Below are positions 1 to 8,378 of a DNA stretch of 64,000 nucleotides, one piece after another. Under the pieces are notes generated by a model. The model had not been told where the DNA came from. It did no database searches and was given only the letters and a program-made list of their open reading frames with translations. The stretch is taken from contig NZ_VFES01000013.1 of NCBI RefSeq assembly GCF_007858185.1, positions 6 to 64,005 of the forward strand, read 5' to 3'. The DNA is from Pseudomonas grimontii (GTDB lineage: Bacteria; Pseudomonadota; Gammaproteobacteria; Pseudomonadales; Pseudomonadaceae). The number at the start of each line of letters is the position of its first letter. Positions within the stretch are counted from its first letter, which is position 1. A program made the position numbers and the translations under genes.

Positions 1-58
1 CGAGGTCGGCAGCCTCGCGTTTGAATTCAGGGGAAAAGGTACGGCGTTGTTTGGTCAT
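1..58 (-). CDS. IS3-family transposase OrfA, N-terminal part only
   Basis: The 19 visible residues carry the RRTFSPEFKREA pattern typical of the first helix of the OrfA helix-turn-helix in IS3-family elements. The ATG is at 58-56 on the minus strand. The frame runs off the window edge, so the gene cannot be judged intact or broken. Confidence 0.7.
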   Translation of the reverse strand, partial: MTKQRRTFSPEFKREAADL

Positions 59-122
59 CTGACACCTCGTTCTGGCGAGCATTCTCGCCTAAATGGGTGT
101 CCGGTTTCATTAGACCACTACA
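1..122 (-). mobile_element. IS3-family insertion sequence, left end (cut by window edge)
   Basis: Read on the minus strand, the first 58 bases encode the start of an IS3-type OrfA (MTKQRRTFSPEFKREAADL), and the outer end is a TGTAGTGGTC terminus ending near position 122. The rest of the element lies outside the window. It abuts the middle of an OprD-type porin gene, so it probably inserted there. The exact outer end is inferred from the TG...CA convention; no target duplication can be checked because only one end is present. Confidence 0.75.
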
Positions 123-493
123 TTCCCCACTTGAACCAAAGCGATGGCTCGAACGTATACCTAATTACGGACGCTATGCTAGGGCGGTTTATCAACGCGG
201 GAGAGAAAACCTGGCACACAAAGTACACCTACGACTTTGCAGAACTAGGTGCCCCCGGTCTTTCTGCAAGCCTCCTGTATTGGCGCGGCACTGATATAAG
301 GACGTCTGCAGGTAAGGATAGCGAATGGGAAAGGCAATATATTATCAACTACGTAGTCCAGAGCGGATCTCTCAAATCGGCGTCGATTTCCTGGAAGTCA
401 TCAGTCTTCCGTACAAACGTACACCCCGCCTCAACGAACAGAGACGCCGATGATTATCGGCTCACCATCAGTTATCCGATATCGTTATTTTAA
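123..493 (+). pseudogene. OprD-family outer-membrane porin, C-terminal fragment
   Basis: The reading frame after the IS end encodes about 120 residues typical of the C-terminal third of OprD-family substrate-specific porins: alternating beta-strand pattern, YDFAELGAPGLSASLLYWRG, and a C-terminal strand ending in the aromatic residue F (RLTISYPISLF), the outer-membrane insertion signal. The N-terminal two thirds and signal peptide are missing because the IS3-type element sits at the break. In Pseudomonas such porins often lie beside catabolic clusters and admit their substrate; here that role would be lost unless the other part is expressed elsewhere. Confidence 0.8.
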
Positions 494-770
494 TCCTATT
501 GTGATTAATGGAATCTTCCATACCAGGGTCGTGAGGGCCCGGTGCATCGCATTGGGTACCTCAACGACTCGCTGCGTAACGCTCTTTGTGAAGCGCTCGC
601 CTAACAACGGTACGTCCTGGACAACCAGGCTTCTTGTCGGGCCCGGACATCCGTAGCAGGCTCTCCCATGGTCGAAGAAACACGGCCCCGCTTTCCACCG
701 TTCTGCGACTGTTTTCCAGTGAGCGCGATGGCTACTGACGCTTTTCAGTGATCCAAATGGGAGGGATGGG

Positions 771-1001
771 ATGATTTCAGCGGCCGTGTTCGACGCTTTC
801 GGTACGATTGTCCGTATCCGGCGACGCACCAATCCCGACCTACAGTTGATGAGGGAAGGGCGCCGGCAGGGCCTGCCTATCACACCTGAAACTACACAAT
901 TCGCGATGACCGCAGACCTTCCGTTTGCAGGCATTGCAGATCATTTGGGGATTGCTCTATTTCGCCAGAAGCTATCGCGGACATTTCGGCGTACCGCCTA
1001 G
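771..1001 (+). pseudogene. HAD-superfamily hydrolase, broken N-terminal fragment
   Basis: The frame begins MISAAVFDAFGT, the nucleophile-Asp motif I of haloacid-dehalogenase-like hydrolases. It continues about 65 residues in the cap region, up to an ADHLGIAL segment, and then goes out of frame. A second frame around 960-1030 appears to continue the protein (EAIADISAY...), so there is at least one frameshift, and the core motifs II-IV are absent. Not functional as it stands. Confidence 0.55.
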
Positions 1002-1199
1002 TGATGAACGCGCCTCATCAAATGCCGATGTAGTGGCGCCGATGCCCGCTCGGGACAGCCTGGTAAATAGCGCAAGTCTATAGCCGGTTTAGCCCTCTGC
1101 CGTGCGCAGAGTGAGGTGACCTTTGCCAGCGTGAAAATCTAAAGGGTGTAGGCGATCAGCAGCCGTTAGCGTCCGTTAAAACCGACTATGCCAATTTTC

Positions 1200-1439
1200 T
1201 TAAGAGCCACTGTTCACATGTCGCCGCAGGGCGATGCTATGGCGCAAAGAATCTTTTTCTAAAAATTCTTTCCCGATAATGTCTTCAATTCGTGCCCCAG
1301 CTTCAACCTTTTCAATGAGCTGTAAAATCGCTTTCTTCATGAACCAGTGGGAGGTGCGATCCAGCTTTGCCGAAACGGATTTCAGCCTGGCGCGAGTTTC
1401 CCCATCTAACTTGATACCCAGCGTTGTAACCGATGACAT
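1200..1439 (-). CDS. stand-alone PutA-type ribbon-helix-helix DNA-binding protein
   Basis: 79 residues. Residues 4-47 resemble the N-terminal ribbon-helix-helix operator-binding domain of the trifunctional proline catabolic protein PutA (TTLGIKLDGETRARLKSV, then DRTSHWFMKKAI). In PutA this domain precedes more than 1000 residues of proline and P5C dehydrogenase; here it ends after about 30 further residues and no enzyme domain follows. A clear ribosome site (GAGGGTGAGAC) precedes the ATG at 1439. It is the last gene of a minus-strand series: binding protein, Ldh2 reductase, cupin, this gene. Inference: a small repressor of this or a proline-related operon. Alternative: a surviving fragment of a lost putA, less likely given the good start and closed C-terminus. 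Confidence 0.65.
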   Translation of the reverse strand: MSSVTTLGIKLDGETRARLKSVSAKLDRTSHWFMKKAILQLIEKVEAGARIEDIIGKEFLEKDSLRHSIALRRHVNSGS

Positions 1440-1497
1440 GTCTCACCCTCTAAATAACTATCCGATCTCGTTTGCCACAGCCTTTTATGCAGAGGCA

Positions 1498-2163
1498 CTA
1501 ATGCATCAAGCCCCACAGCGCAAACAGTGGAGCATCTGTCGATTTCATCGCATGGATACAGGATGGGGGATTGAATACAGCGCCCCCTGCTCCAGGACTC
1601 CACCACCCAACGTCCTCTCGATACCATTGGCCTGGCGAAAGAACTAGATAGAACTCAGCCGGAGGGTGATGGTGAAAGGGATAGGTGGTATCGGGCGCCA
1701 TGAGTGCCAAGCCCAACGTCAAGTTGGAACATTCAAATAGCCCTCCCGGGCCAGTAATCAGCCCATGACGATGCCTTTCCACGAATCGATCGTCTTGGCC
1801 AGGCTGGGCCTGACGATTTATCCAGGTGACATGAGGCAATAGAGTGCTTAACGCATCCAGGACCGCCACCAAGTATTCGTTGGTCCTTGGGGCAACGTTA
1901 AGTGCCTGGGGCAAATAGGCCTCCAGGGATTCTGGTAGCGTCCGTGGCGTTTCCGACGGCTTTTTAATGGTCCATTGGGCAGTGGTTATAGATGTGGAGC
2001 GCGTCTGGATCGAATCTGGCACCGCGTCGGAAACGACGTTTGATAAAGCCCCATGAAGTGAGCGCTGAAGCAACTGCCCGTTACTAATAAAAACCTGATC
2101 CAACGATAAATTTTCAATGCTGTTTATCATCGTTTTCGAACCCACTCTTAAGCCATATTTCAA
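1498..2163 (-). CDS. cupin of the DMSP-lyase-like superfamily (DddQ-type), copy 1
   Basis: 221 residues with a helical N-terminal half and a single C-terminal cupin barrel. Visible residues H164, H166, E170 and Y172 (FHHHPPAEFYLVLS) and H204 (NPPSCIHAM) have the H-x3-E-x-Y ... H spacing of dimethylsulfoniopropionate lyase DddQ, where the Zn ligands and catalytic Tyr are H125, E129, Y131 and H163 (numbering from memory): both have 38 residues between the first and last His. The family contains DMSP lyases but also many members of unknown reaction, so lyase activity is not assured. The gene starts 6 bases after the Ldh2 stop and is probably co-transcribed with the betaine-binding protein. A second copy is at 42550-43224. 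ATG 2163 has a weak ribosome site; 2130 is an alternative start. Confidence 0.7.
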   Translation of the reverse strand: MKYGLRVGSKTMINSIENLSLDQVFISNGQLLQRSLHGALSNVVSDAVPDSIQTRSTSITTAQWTIKKPSETPRTLPESLEAYLPQALNVAPRTNEYLVAVLDALSTLLPHVTWINRQAQPGQDDRFVERHRHGLITGPGGLFECSNLTLGLALMAPDTTYPFHHHPPAEFYLVLSPGQWYREDVGWWSPGAGGAVFNPPSCIHAMKSTDAPLFALWGLMH

Positions 2164-2169
2164 ACTGGA

Positions 2170-3204
2170 TTACAGGCTGCTCAGCTCGTTCAGCAGATCC
2201 ACGGAAACACTGATTCCATTGCTTTGCGACTCCATCATAGAGTGCTGACGTTCCCACCCTGCCCGGTGGACGCCCATCTGTGTCAAGCGGGTCAACTGAC
2301 TGGTAAGTCGGCGTTCAAATCCTGGCGAAAAGAAATCCGGAGCAAGAACCAGAATGAGCAGGCCACAACCCGGTGTCTGGGTCCCTTGATGAAAAGCTGG
2401 TGAATCCAGCGACCAGTTAGCACCGGTGAGACCCGCGGCCAAGACCTCCACCATGAGCATCAGATTAGCCCCGCGATGACCACCAAAAGGAAGTAGCGCG
2501 CCGCCTAACGCCTCCAAAGCATTACGTGTTCCGTTTCCATGCTGATCCACCGCCCATCCATCAGGAATATCGCCCCCCGTCGATGCGGCATGGGCAATAT
2601 TCACGAATGCCGCGGCGCTGCACGCCTGGTCAAACATGAGGGGAATACCATCGGCCGAAGGCGCTGCAAAGGAGAGTGGATTTGTGGAGTAGGTTTTGCC
2701 CTTGGCTCCAGGAACTGCAACAAGCGCGGGGCCATTGGCGACCGCCAACGCAATGAGCCCAGCCTTGGCAAATCGGAGTGTGTAGTCACCGAGTTCACCG
2801 CTTGTAAAACTATTGCACTGGCTCAGCGCGGCCATACCGTTTTCATAGGCGGCATGGCACATCGAATCGAAGCACCGATCAATCCCAAGCTGGGCGATCC
2901 CGCTTCTAGCATCAGATTTGAAGATAATCGAACCAGAGGATGAAATTCGTGGTTCGGCACGAGGATCTATTCGACCCGATGAAAAGCCAGACAAGTAATC
3001 GGCAAGATGACGAAAACCCACGGCTTCGTTACTGCGGGCTTGCGCCGCAACTGTGGCGCGGGCCAATGAGTCGGCAACCGCTTGGGAACATCCCTTTGAT
3101 TCGCAGAGTCGCTTCACCCAGCCGACAGCTTCATCGATCGTAAAGCTACGATAGGCTGCTGTGTTCAAAGGTACCGCCTTAAGGTTTAACGATGCAGCCG
3201 GCAC
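2170..3204 (-). CDS. Ldh2/MDH2-family oxidoreductase, probable Delta1-pyrroline-2-carboxylate reductase
   Basis: 344 residues of the malate/L-lactate dehydrogenase-2 family (NAD(P)-dependent, cytoplasmic), which includes malate, ureidoglycolate and Delta1-piperideine/pyrroline-2-carboxylate reductases (DpkA). Visible family features are ARSNEAVGFRHLADY near the N-terminus, GIAQLGIDRCFD, the ALAVANGPALVAVPGAKGK nucleotide segment and LLPFGGHRGANLMLMVE near residue 240. Between a betaine-binding protein and a cupin in a proline-betaine cluster, the imine reductase role fits best: it would convert Delta1-pyrroline-2-carboxylate (from D-proline or 3-hydroxyproline) to L-proline. The start used is GTG at 3204; a TTG at 3168 has a better ribosome site (AAGGCGG), so the true N-terminus may be 12 residues shorter. 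Confidence 0.75.
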   Translation of the reverse strand: MPAASLNLKAVPLNTAAYRSFTIDEAVGWVKRLCESKGCSQAVADSLARATVAAQARSNEAVGFRHLADYLSGFSSGRIDPRAEPRISSSGSIIFKSDARSGIAQLGIDRCFDSMCHAAYENGMAALSQCNSFTSGELGDYTLRFAKAGLIALAVANGPALVAVPGAKGKTYSTNPLSFAAPSADGIPLMFDQACSAAAFVNIAHAASTGGDIPDGWAVDQHGNGTRNALEALGGALLPFGGHRGANLMLMVEVLAAGLTGANWSLDSPAFHQGTQTPGCGLLILVLAPDFFSPGFERRLTSQLTRLTQMGVHRAGWERQHSMMESQSNGISVSVDLLNELSSL

Positions 3205-3258
3205 CCTTCACTCTGCGTCAAAGGCGCCAAACTGCAAATATCTATAGGAAAGCGGCGG

Positions 3259-4158
3259 TCATTCCTGACCTGTTGTCGCGGATGCGGTTTGACTGCCAGA
3301 CATCGCCTCAAAGCGGGGCTTGTTGGCTGCGTAGTATTCTGCAACGACTTTGTCAGCCGAGCTATCACGCGCAGTAGCCATCAATTTCTCAAGGTCAGCT
3401 TTAGGAATTTTGAAGTTGGCGAAGAATCGAGCAACATCAGGATGCTCCGCGCTGAAACCTTTGCGTGCAACCGCGTGGATTTGCTCAGCACCACCGAAAA
3501 TCTGCTTCGGATCATCCAAATAGCGCAGCGGCCACTTGGCGAACATCCAATGTGGGCTCCAGGCGTTGATCAAAGACCATTTGCCACGCTTAAGGTTACG
3601 ATCCAACTCGCTCAACATTCCAGATTCCGAAGAAGCGACCATCTTGTAGCCATCAAGCTTGTATTCTTTAATAGCTTTTTCTGTAAGCTTGTATTGCCCG
3701 TTACCCACTTCGGAAGTCAGAATCTTGCCGCCGAGTTTTTCTCTAACTTCTGGTTTGTTAAGATCCTCGACGCTGGCGATCTCACTGGTCGGAATGGAAG
3801 TTGGCACCGCCATACCGATCCGACCTTCATACAGCACGCCGAGGTCTTCGAGCTTGTCTTTGTATTTGTCATAGAATGACTTGTGAGTGCTCGGCAGCCA
3901 GACCATCGGGATCAGGTCAATATTACCGTTAGCCAGCGCTTGGAACTGGATACCAATATCGGCCAGAATCAATTTAACCGGTTGCTTCAGGTGGTCTCGC
4001 AGTGCCGTGTCTGCCAGCTTTACAGCGATTTCAGTATCCGACCAATTCACCCAACCGATACGGATAGGCGCGGGTTCCTCGGCTTGAGCAAACAGGCTGC
4101 TGGAGGCCATAGCCAAGCCTGCAAGCCAGCTGATACAAATTTTACTGGATAACGTCAT
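3259..4158 (-). CDS. quaternary-amine ABC importer, periplasmic substrate-binding protein
   Basis: 299 residues with a Sec signal peptide (MTLSSKICISW..., cleavage after LFAQA around residue 26) and an OpuAC/ProX-type fold: IRIGWVNWSDTEIAVKLA, GNIDLIPMVWLPSTHK and WSLINAWSPHWMFAKWPLRYL. Trp-rich segments of this kind form the aromatic cage that holds trimethyl- or dimethylammonium groups. It is encoded apart from its likely partners, the permease and ATPase at 12062-14130, as happens for the betaine/carnitine/choline-specific binding proteins that share the CbcWV core in Pseudomonas. First gene of the operon running to 1200. The upstream region has a half-site (4284-4292) shared with the Rieske gene promoter. 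Confidence 0.85.
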   Translation of the reverse strand: MTLSSKICISWLAGLAMASSSLFAQAEEPAPIRIGWVNWSDTEIAVKLADTALRDHLKQPVKLILADIGIQFQALANGNIDLIPMVWLPSTHKSFYDKYKDKLEDLGVLYEGRIGMAVPTSIPTSEIASVEDLNKPEVREKLGGKILTSEVGNGQYKLTEKAIKEYKLDGYKMVASSESGMLSELDRNLKRGKWSLINAWSPHWMFAKWPLRYLDDPKQIFGGAEQIHAVARKGFSAEHPDVARFFANFKIPKADLEKLMATARDSSADKVVAEYYAANKPRFEAMSGSQTASATTGQE

Positions 4159-4268
4159 CTGGTGTATCTCCGCGTACTGTATTAATAGTTATTGGCAGGG
4201 CAGCAGAAGAATCAATTTTTCTCATGAGAGCAAAATGACATCGCCATCACAAGGGATTTTATGTTATG

Positions 4269-4292
4269 TCAGCATGAATTTTAGTTATGCGA
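4269..4292. promoter_or_regulatory. putative LysR-type operator upstream of the binding-protein gene
   Basis: GTTATGCGA at 4284-4292 is identical to 9 bases of the perfect palindrome at 15125-15149; the opposite half (TCAGCATGAA) matches 6 of 10 positions with the same 5-base spacer. It lies about 110-135 bases upstream of the binding-protein ATG (minus strand). Inference: one LysR protein, probably the one at 14161-15084, controls both importer and Rieske oxygenase. Confidence 0.45.
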
Positions 4293-4393
4293 GATTATTT
4301 AACTTATTCAAGTAGCTCGACCCCTCCTTTGCCCTTTGGCAGAGAAAATTTGAATGGTATATGCGTCGAGCTCTAATGGAATGATGAACTCAC

Positions 4394-5332
4394 TTACAAT
4401 GCCGTTTCGAGCTCCGGTAATGCCTCAAATAAGTCTGCAACCAGCATGTAATCTGCAACTTGTGCGATCGGCGCCTCTGCGTCCTGGTTGATCGCGACGA
4501 TTACCTTTGATCCGCTCATGCCCGCCAGGTGTTGAATGGCACCACTGATACCCGCGGCGATATAAAGATCCGGCGCTACGATTTTTCCCGTCTGCCCGAC
4601 CTGCAGATCGTTGGGGGCAAAACCTGCGTCCACTGCGGCGCGCGATGCGCCCACGGCGCCACCGAGCTTGTCTGCCACACGCTCGATCAACGCAAAACTC
4701 TCTTTGCTCTGCATCCCGCGGCCACCGGAAACCACGACGCGAGCGCTCGACAGATCTGGCCTTTCGCTAACCGTCAGCTGTTCGCTTACAAAGCGAGTAT
4801 TGCTTGCGCTTTGCCCACTATCAACGGCGATGACTTCGCAGCGATTATGCTGCGATGACGCCTGAGCGAAAGCCGAGGCACGGACAGTGAGTAATTTAAT
4901 CGGATCAAGCGACTGAACAGTGGCGATTGCATTGCCTGCATAAATGGGTCGCTGGAAGGTGTCCGCCGACACAACCCTGATCACGTCCGACAGCATGCCG
5001 ACATCCAGGCTGGCCGCTACGCGTGGCAACACATTGCGGCCCATGCTGCTTGCATCAGCCACTACATGCGTATACCGGTCGGCCACCAGCGAAGTGATCA
5101 GCGGCTGGACATTCTCAGCCAACGCCTTCTCGAACATTGTTCCCTGAGCGAACAATATTCGATGAAGCCCGAGGGTAAGCGCAGCCTGTTCCGCTACTGC
5201 TGGCGCATCTGCCCCTCCCGTCACGAGCAAATCCGTTTCAGCACCAAGTTCGATGGCGGCGGTAATTGCACTCCACGTACCTGCCGTCAGTTGACCCGCG
5301 ACGTGCTCGGCGATAACCAATGTGCGCATCAA
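4394..5332 (-). CDS. etfA: electron transfer flavoprotein alpha subunit
   Basis: 312 residues; FAD-binding alpha subunit of ETF. It has the N-terminal ETF domain (residues 3-180) and the C-terminal FAD domain with RVVVSGGRGMQSKESFALIERVA, VGASRAAVDAGF, QVGQTGKIVAPDLYIAAGISGAIQHLAGM and a SKVIVAINQDAEAPI finish, the alpha-subunit signature. ATG overlaps the etfB stop by four bases, so the two are translationally coupled. This is a pathway-specific ETF beside the DgcA-type demethylase and is expected to take its electrons to the membrane quinone pool through an ETF dehydrogenase encoded elsewhere. Confidence 0.93.
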   Translation of the reverse strand: MMRTLVIAEHVAGQLTAGTWSAITAAIELGAETDLLVTGGADAPAVAEQAALTLGLHRILFAQGTMFEKALAENVQPLITSLVADRYTHVVADASSMGRNVLPRVAASLDVGMLSDVIRVVSADTFQRPIYAGNAIATVQSLDPIKLLTVRASAFAQASSQHNRCEVIAVDSGQSASNTRFVSEQLTVSERPDLSSARVVVSGGRGMQSKESFALIERVADKLGGAVGASRAAVDAGFAPNDLQVGQTGKIVAPDLYIAAGISGAIQHLAGMSGSKVIVAINQDAEAPIAQVADYMLVADLFEALPELETAL

Positions 5333-6078
5333 ATCACCCCAGCAACGTTTTTCAGTTTATCCACCAGCTCGGACACCGAACCGACCTTGATTCCCGCTTT
5401 GCGCACTGGAGGGGGTGCAACCCCTAACAATCGAGCGTGCTCTTTCACGCTGGCACCCAAGGTGTCGGCAGTGATGACTTCAAGAGGTTTTTTCTTGGCT
5501 TTCATGATATTGGGCAGCGAGGCATAGCGCGGCTCATTCAGGCGCAGGTCGCAAGTGACAACCGCAGGCACTGAGAGCGCCAGGGTCTGACTACCACCAT
5601 CGACCTCACGCTCGACCACCCATTTATCATCGATGTAACTGATGGATGATGCATAGGTGGCCTGACCGCTTCCGATCAACTGCGCCACCATTTGCCCAAC
5701 CTGGTTGTTCTCCTGATCGATAGCCTGTTTACCAAAAAGGATCAGTTGCGGCTTTTCGTTATCGATCACTTTGCTCAGGTATTTGGCCACGTTGAGCGGC
5801 TCGAGTACCGCGCTTGTTTCCACCAGAAGGGCTCGATCCGCGCCGAGCGCCAATGCCGTGCGCAATTGTTCCTGCGCGGCAGAGGAACCTACCGAAACCA
5901 CCACCACCTCGGACGCCAGCCCCTTTTCCTTAAGGCGGATCGCCTCCTCCACTGCAATCTCGCAGAAAGGGTTCAAGGCCATTTTTACGCCATTAAGCTC
6001 AACGTCTGAACCGTCAGCTTTCACCCGAACTTTCACGTTCGGGTCGATGGCGCGCTTTACCGCAACGAGCACTTTCAT
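5329..6078 (-). CDS. etfB: electron transfer flavoprotein beta subunit
   Basis: 249 residues; AMP-binding beta subunit. It starts MKVLVAVKRAIDPNVKVRVK and has the VELNGVKMALNPFCEIAVEEAIRLKEKG segment and LILFGKQAIDQENNQVGQM. Ribosome site GAGGGG lies 4 bases before ATG 6078. Transcribed divergently from the demethylase at 6282, with a roughly 200-base control region that contains the AATGTACACCT motif also found before the TetR gene. Works as a heterodimer with the alpha subunit. Confidence 0.93.
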   Translation of the reverse strand: MKVLVAVKRAIDPNVKVRVKADGSDVELNGVKMALNPFCEIAVEEAIRLKEKGLASEVVVVSVGSSAAQEQLRTALALGADRALLVETSAVLEPLNVAKYLSKVIDNEKPQLILFGKQAIDQENNQVGQMVAQLIGSGQATYASSISYIDDKWVVEREVDGGSQTLALSVPAVVTCDLRLNEPRYASLPNIMKAKKKPLEVITADTLGASVKEHARLLGVAPPPVRKAGIKVGSVSELVDKLKNVAGVI

Positions 6079-6185
6079 AGTCCCCTCGCACTCTTGGATC
6101 GATGTATGGAATGGCCAGCCCGAACAGGCCAGGTCACCCCTGTTTCGAATGGATATTAATCCTGGTTTTTACGTCACGCAAGAAA

Positions 6186-6210
6186 AATGTACACCTGTGT
6201 CTTACACATT
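6186..6210. promoter_or_regulatory. candidate TetR operator between etfB and the demethylase gene
   Basis: AATGTACACCT at 6186-6196 is identical, over 11 bases, to 11523-11533 before the tetR gene, and is followed by ACACATT at 6204-6210, giving an imperfect inverted repeat. The position suits control of both divergent transcripts. Inference only; no consensus for this regulator is known to me. Confidence 0.5.
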
Positions 6211-6281
6211 GACATGCATGAACATTCGACATACTTTTATGTCAAACCAAGCCTGATGTTCTGTTCCCGGAGCGCAACACC

Positions 6282-8318
6282 ATGTCCAGCGATCCTCTGC
6301 TGCAACCCTATAAGATCAAAAACCTGACCCTCAAAAACCGGATCATGACCACCTCCCATGAACCGGCTTACCCGGTCGACGGCATGCCTAAGGAGCTTTA
6401 TCGGGCGTACCACGTCGAGCGCGCCAAGGCAGGCGTGGCACTGACAATGACCGCCGGCTCCGCCGCGGTGTCGCGCGACAGCCCGCCGGTATTCAACAAC
6501 ATCCTGGCTTACAAGGACGAAGTCGTCGGGTGGATGAAAGATCTGACTGACGAGTGCCATGAACATGGCGCTGCAGTGATGATTCAGCTGACCCATCTAG
6601 GTCGGCGCACCCGCTGGGATAAAGCCGACTGGCTGCCAGTGGTATCGCCGTCTCACCGCCGCGAAGCATCGCACCGGGCCTTCCCCAAGAAGATGGAAGA
6701 GTGGGATATCGATCGGATCATCAAGGATTACGTGGATGCCGCCGAGCGGATGAAAGCCGCTGGACTCGACGGTCTGGAGCTTCAGGCCTACGGGCATTTG
6801 ATGGATCAGTTCTGGTCACCGTTAACCAATGATCTTGAGGGACCTTACGGCGGCTCCCTGGAAAACCGGTTACGGTTTACGTTCGATATCCTGCGAGGCA
6901 TCCGCAAGCAATGCGGTGAGGACTTTTTGCTGGGTGTACGCTACACCGGCGATGAGGACCTGCCTGGTGGATTCGGCGCGCAGGAAGGCATCGCTATCTC
7001 GCACATGCTCAAGGACAGCGGCCTGGTTGATTTTCTTAACGTGGTGCGCGGGCACATCGACACCGATGCCGGCCTGACCGATGTGATCCCGATCCAAGGC
7101 ATGCGTAACTCCCCACACCTGGATTTTGCCGGCGAGATCCGTGCGGCCACCGGCTTCCCCACCTTCCATGCGGCCAAGATTCCTGACGTTGCCACCGCCC
7201 GTCATGCCATCGCCTCCGGCAAAATCGACATGGTCGGTATGACTCGTGCGCACATGACCGATCCGCACATCGTGCGCAAGATCATCGAAAAGCGCGAAGA
7301 GGAAATTCGCCCCTGTGTAGGTGCCAACTACTGCCTGGACCGCATTTATCAGGGCGGCGCCGCGTATTGCATCCACAATGCTGCGACCGGGCGTGAAACC
7401 ACCATGCCCCACGAAATTCCCAAAGCGCCGGCCAAGCGCAAGGTAGTAGTAATCGGAACCGGCCCGGCGGGCCTAGAGGCGGCGCGCGTCGCCGGTGAAC
7501 GCGGCCATGACGTAACCGTGTTCGAAGCGGCTGACCAGCCCGGCGGGCAGATCCGGTTGACCGCTCTTAGCGAGCGTCGCCGCGAAATGATCAGCATCAT
7601 CGATTGGCGCATGGTGCAATGCGAGCGCCTCGGTGTGAAGTTCCACTTTAACACCTGGGCCGAGACCGAGACGGTGCTGGCTGAAGAGCCGGATGTAGTG
7701 ATCGTGGCCACGGGAGGCTTGCCGCACACGGAGGTGCTCAAGCAGGGCAATGAGCTGGTGGTATCGACCTGGGACATCATTTCTGGCGACGTCAAGCCCG
7801 GCAAGAATGTGCTGATCTTCGACGACGCGGGCGACCACGCGGCGCTACAGGCTGCCGAGGTCATTGCCAACAGCGGTGCAAAATTGGAGATCGTCACACC
7901 TGACCGATCGTTTTCGCCGGAGGTAATGGCGATGAACCTGGTGCCTTATATGCGCAGCCTGCAAGACCTGGCGGTGACCTTCACTGTGACGTATCGGGTG
8001 GACTCTGTAGAGAAGCGCGACGGTCAGTTGATTGCCAACTTCGGCAGCGATTATGGTCAGGTGCACAAGCAGCGAGTGGTCGATCAGGTCGTGATCAACC
8101 ACGGCACCCTGCCCCTGGACGATTTGTACTTCGATCTGCGTCCCCATTCGAGCAATAACGGCGCGGTCGAACAGCACAATCTGATCGCCGGGAAAACTCA
8201 GAACATCGTGACCAACCCCGAAGGCCGTTTCCAGCTGTTCCGTATCGGCGATGCGGTCTCGGCGCGTAATACCCACGCTGCGATCTACGATGCGCTGCGG
8301 CTGCTGAAAGACATCTGA
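6282..8318 (+). CDS. dgcA: DgcA/StcD-type flavoprotein N-demethylase (old yellow enzyme + pyridine-nucleotide disulfide reductase fold)
   Basis: 678 residues in the trimethylamine dehydrogenase/2,4-dienoyl-CoA reductase architecture: an N-terminal FMN barrel (residues 5-350), a cluster segment with C348 and C353 (CVGANYCLDRIY), then two Rossmann-type FAD/NAD(P) domains (VVVIGTGPAGLEAARVAGERG at 387-407). Relatives remove methyl groups from dimethylglycine (DgcA) or N-methylproline (StcD), releasing formaldehyde. The substrate here is inferred to be N-methylproline or a hydroxylated relative because proline genes and a betaine importer surround it. Ribosome site GGAGC lies 8 bases before ATG. 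Electrons probably go to the divergent EtfBA; formaldehyde goes to AdhC just downstream. Symbol marks the family, not a proven substrate. Confidence 0.8.
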   Translation: MSSDPLLQPYKIKNLTLKNRIMTTSHEPAYPVDGMPKELYRAYHVERAKAGVALTMTAGSAAVSRDSPPVFNNILAYKDEVVGWMKDLTDECHEHGAAVMIQLTHLGRRTRWDKADWLPVVSPSHRREASHRAFPKKMEEWDIDRIIKDYVDAAERMKAAGLDGLELQAYGHLMDQFWSPLTNDLEGPYGGSLENRLRFTFDILRGIRKQCGEDFLLGVRYTGDEDLPGGFGAQEGIAISHMLKDSGLVDFLNVVRGHIDTDAGLTDVIPIQGMRNSPHLDFAGEIRAATGFPTFHAAKIPDVATARHAIASGKIDMVGMTRAHMTDPHIVRKIIEKREEEIRPCVGANYCLDRIYQGGAAYCIHNAATGRETTMPHEIPKAPAKRKVVVIGTGPAGLEAARVAGERGHDVTVFEAADQPGGQIRLTALSERRREMISIIDWRMVQCERLGVKFHFNTWAETETVLAEEPDVVIVATGGLPHTEVLKQGNELVVSTWDIISGDVKPGKNVLIFDDAGDHAALQAAEVIANSGAKLEIVTPDRSFSPEVMAMNLVPYMRSLQDLAVTFTVTYRVDSVEKRDGQLIANFGSDYGQVHKQRVVDQVVINHGTLPLDDLYFDLRPHSSNNGAVEQHNLIAGKTQNIVTNPEGRFQLFRIGDAVSARNTHAAIYDALRLLKDI

Positions 8319-8323
8319 AGTCA

Positions 8324-8355
8324 TGCCCCTGACCTCAAACATCAGGGGCAATTTT
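8324..8355 (+). terminator. rho-independent terminator after the demethylase gene
   Basis: Perfect 9-bp stem TGCCCCTGA/TCAGGGGCA (8324-8332 with 8342-8350), 9-base loop, then ATTTT. It sits between the demethylase stop and adhC, so it may partly uncouple the two. Confidence 0.75.
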
Positions 8356-8378
8356 CACACTTAACACGAGACTCTTCC

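Noticed and set aside
47..493. 148-codon frame starting inside the IS end
   Set aside because: Its first 25 codons are IS sequence read on the opposite strand; only the part after about 123 is porin, so it is reported as a porin fragment.
6870..7412. 180-codon frame opposite the demethylase gene
   Set aside because: Shadow of a GC-rich coding region; the sense strand encodes a clear flavoprotein.
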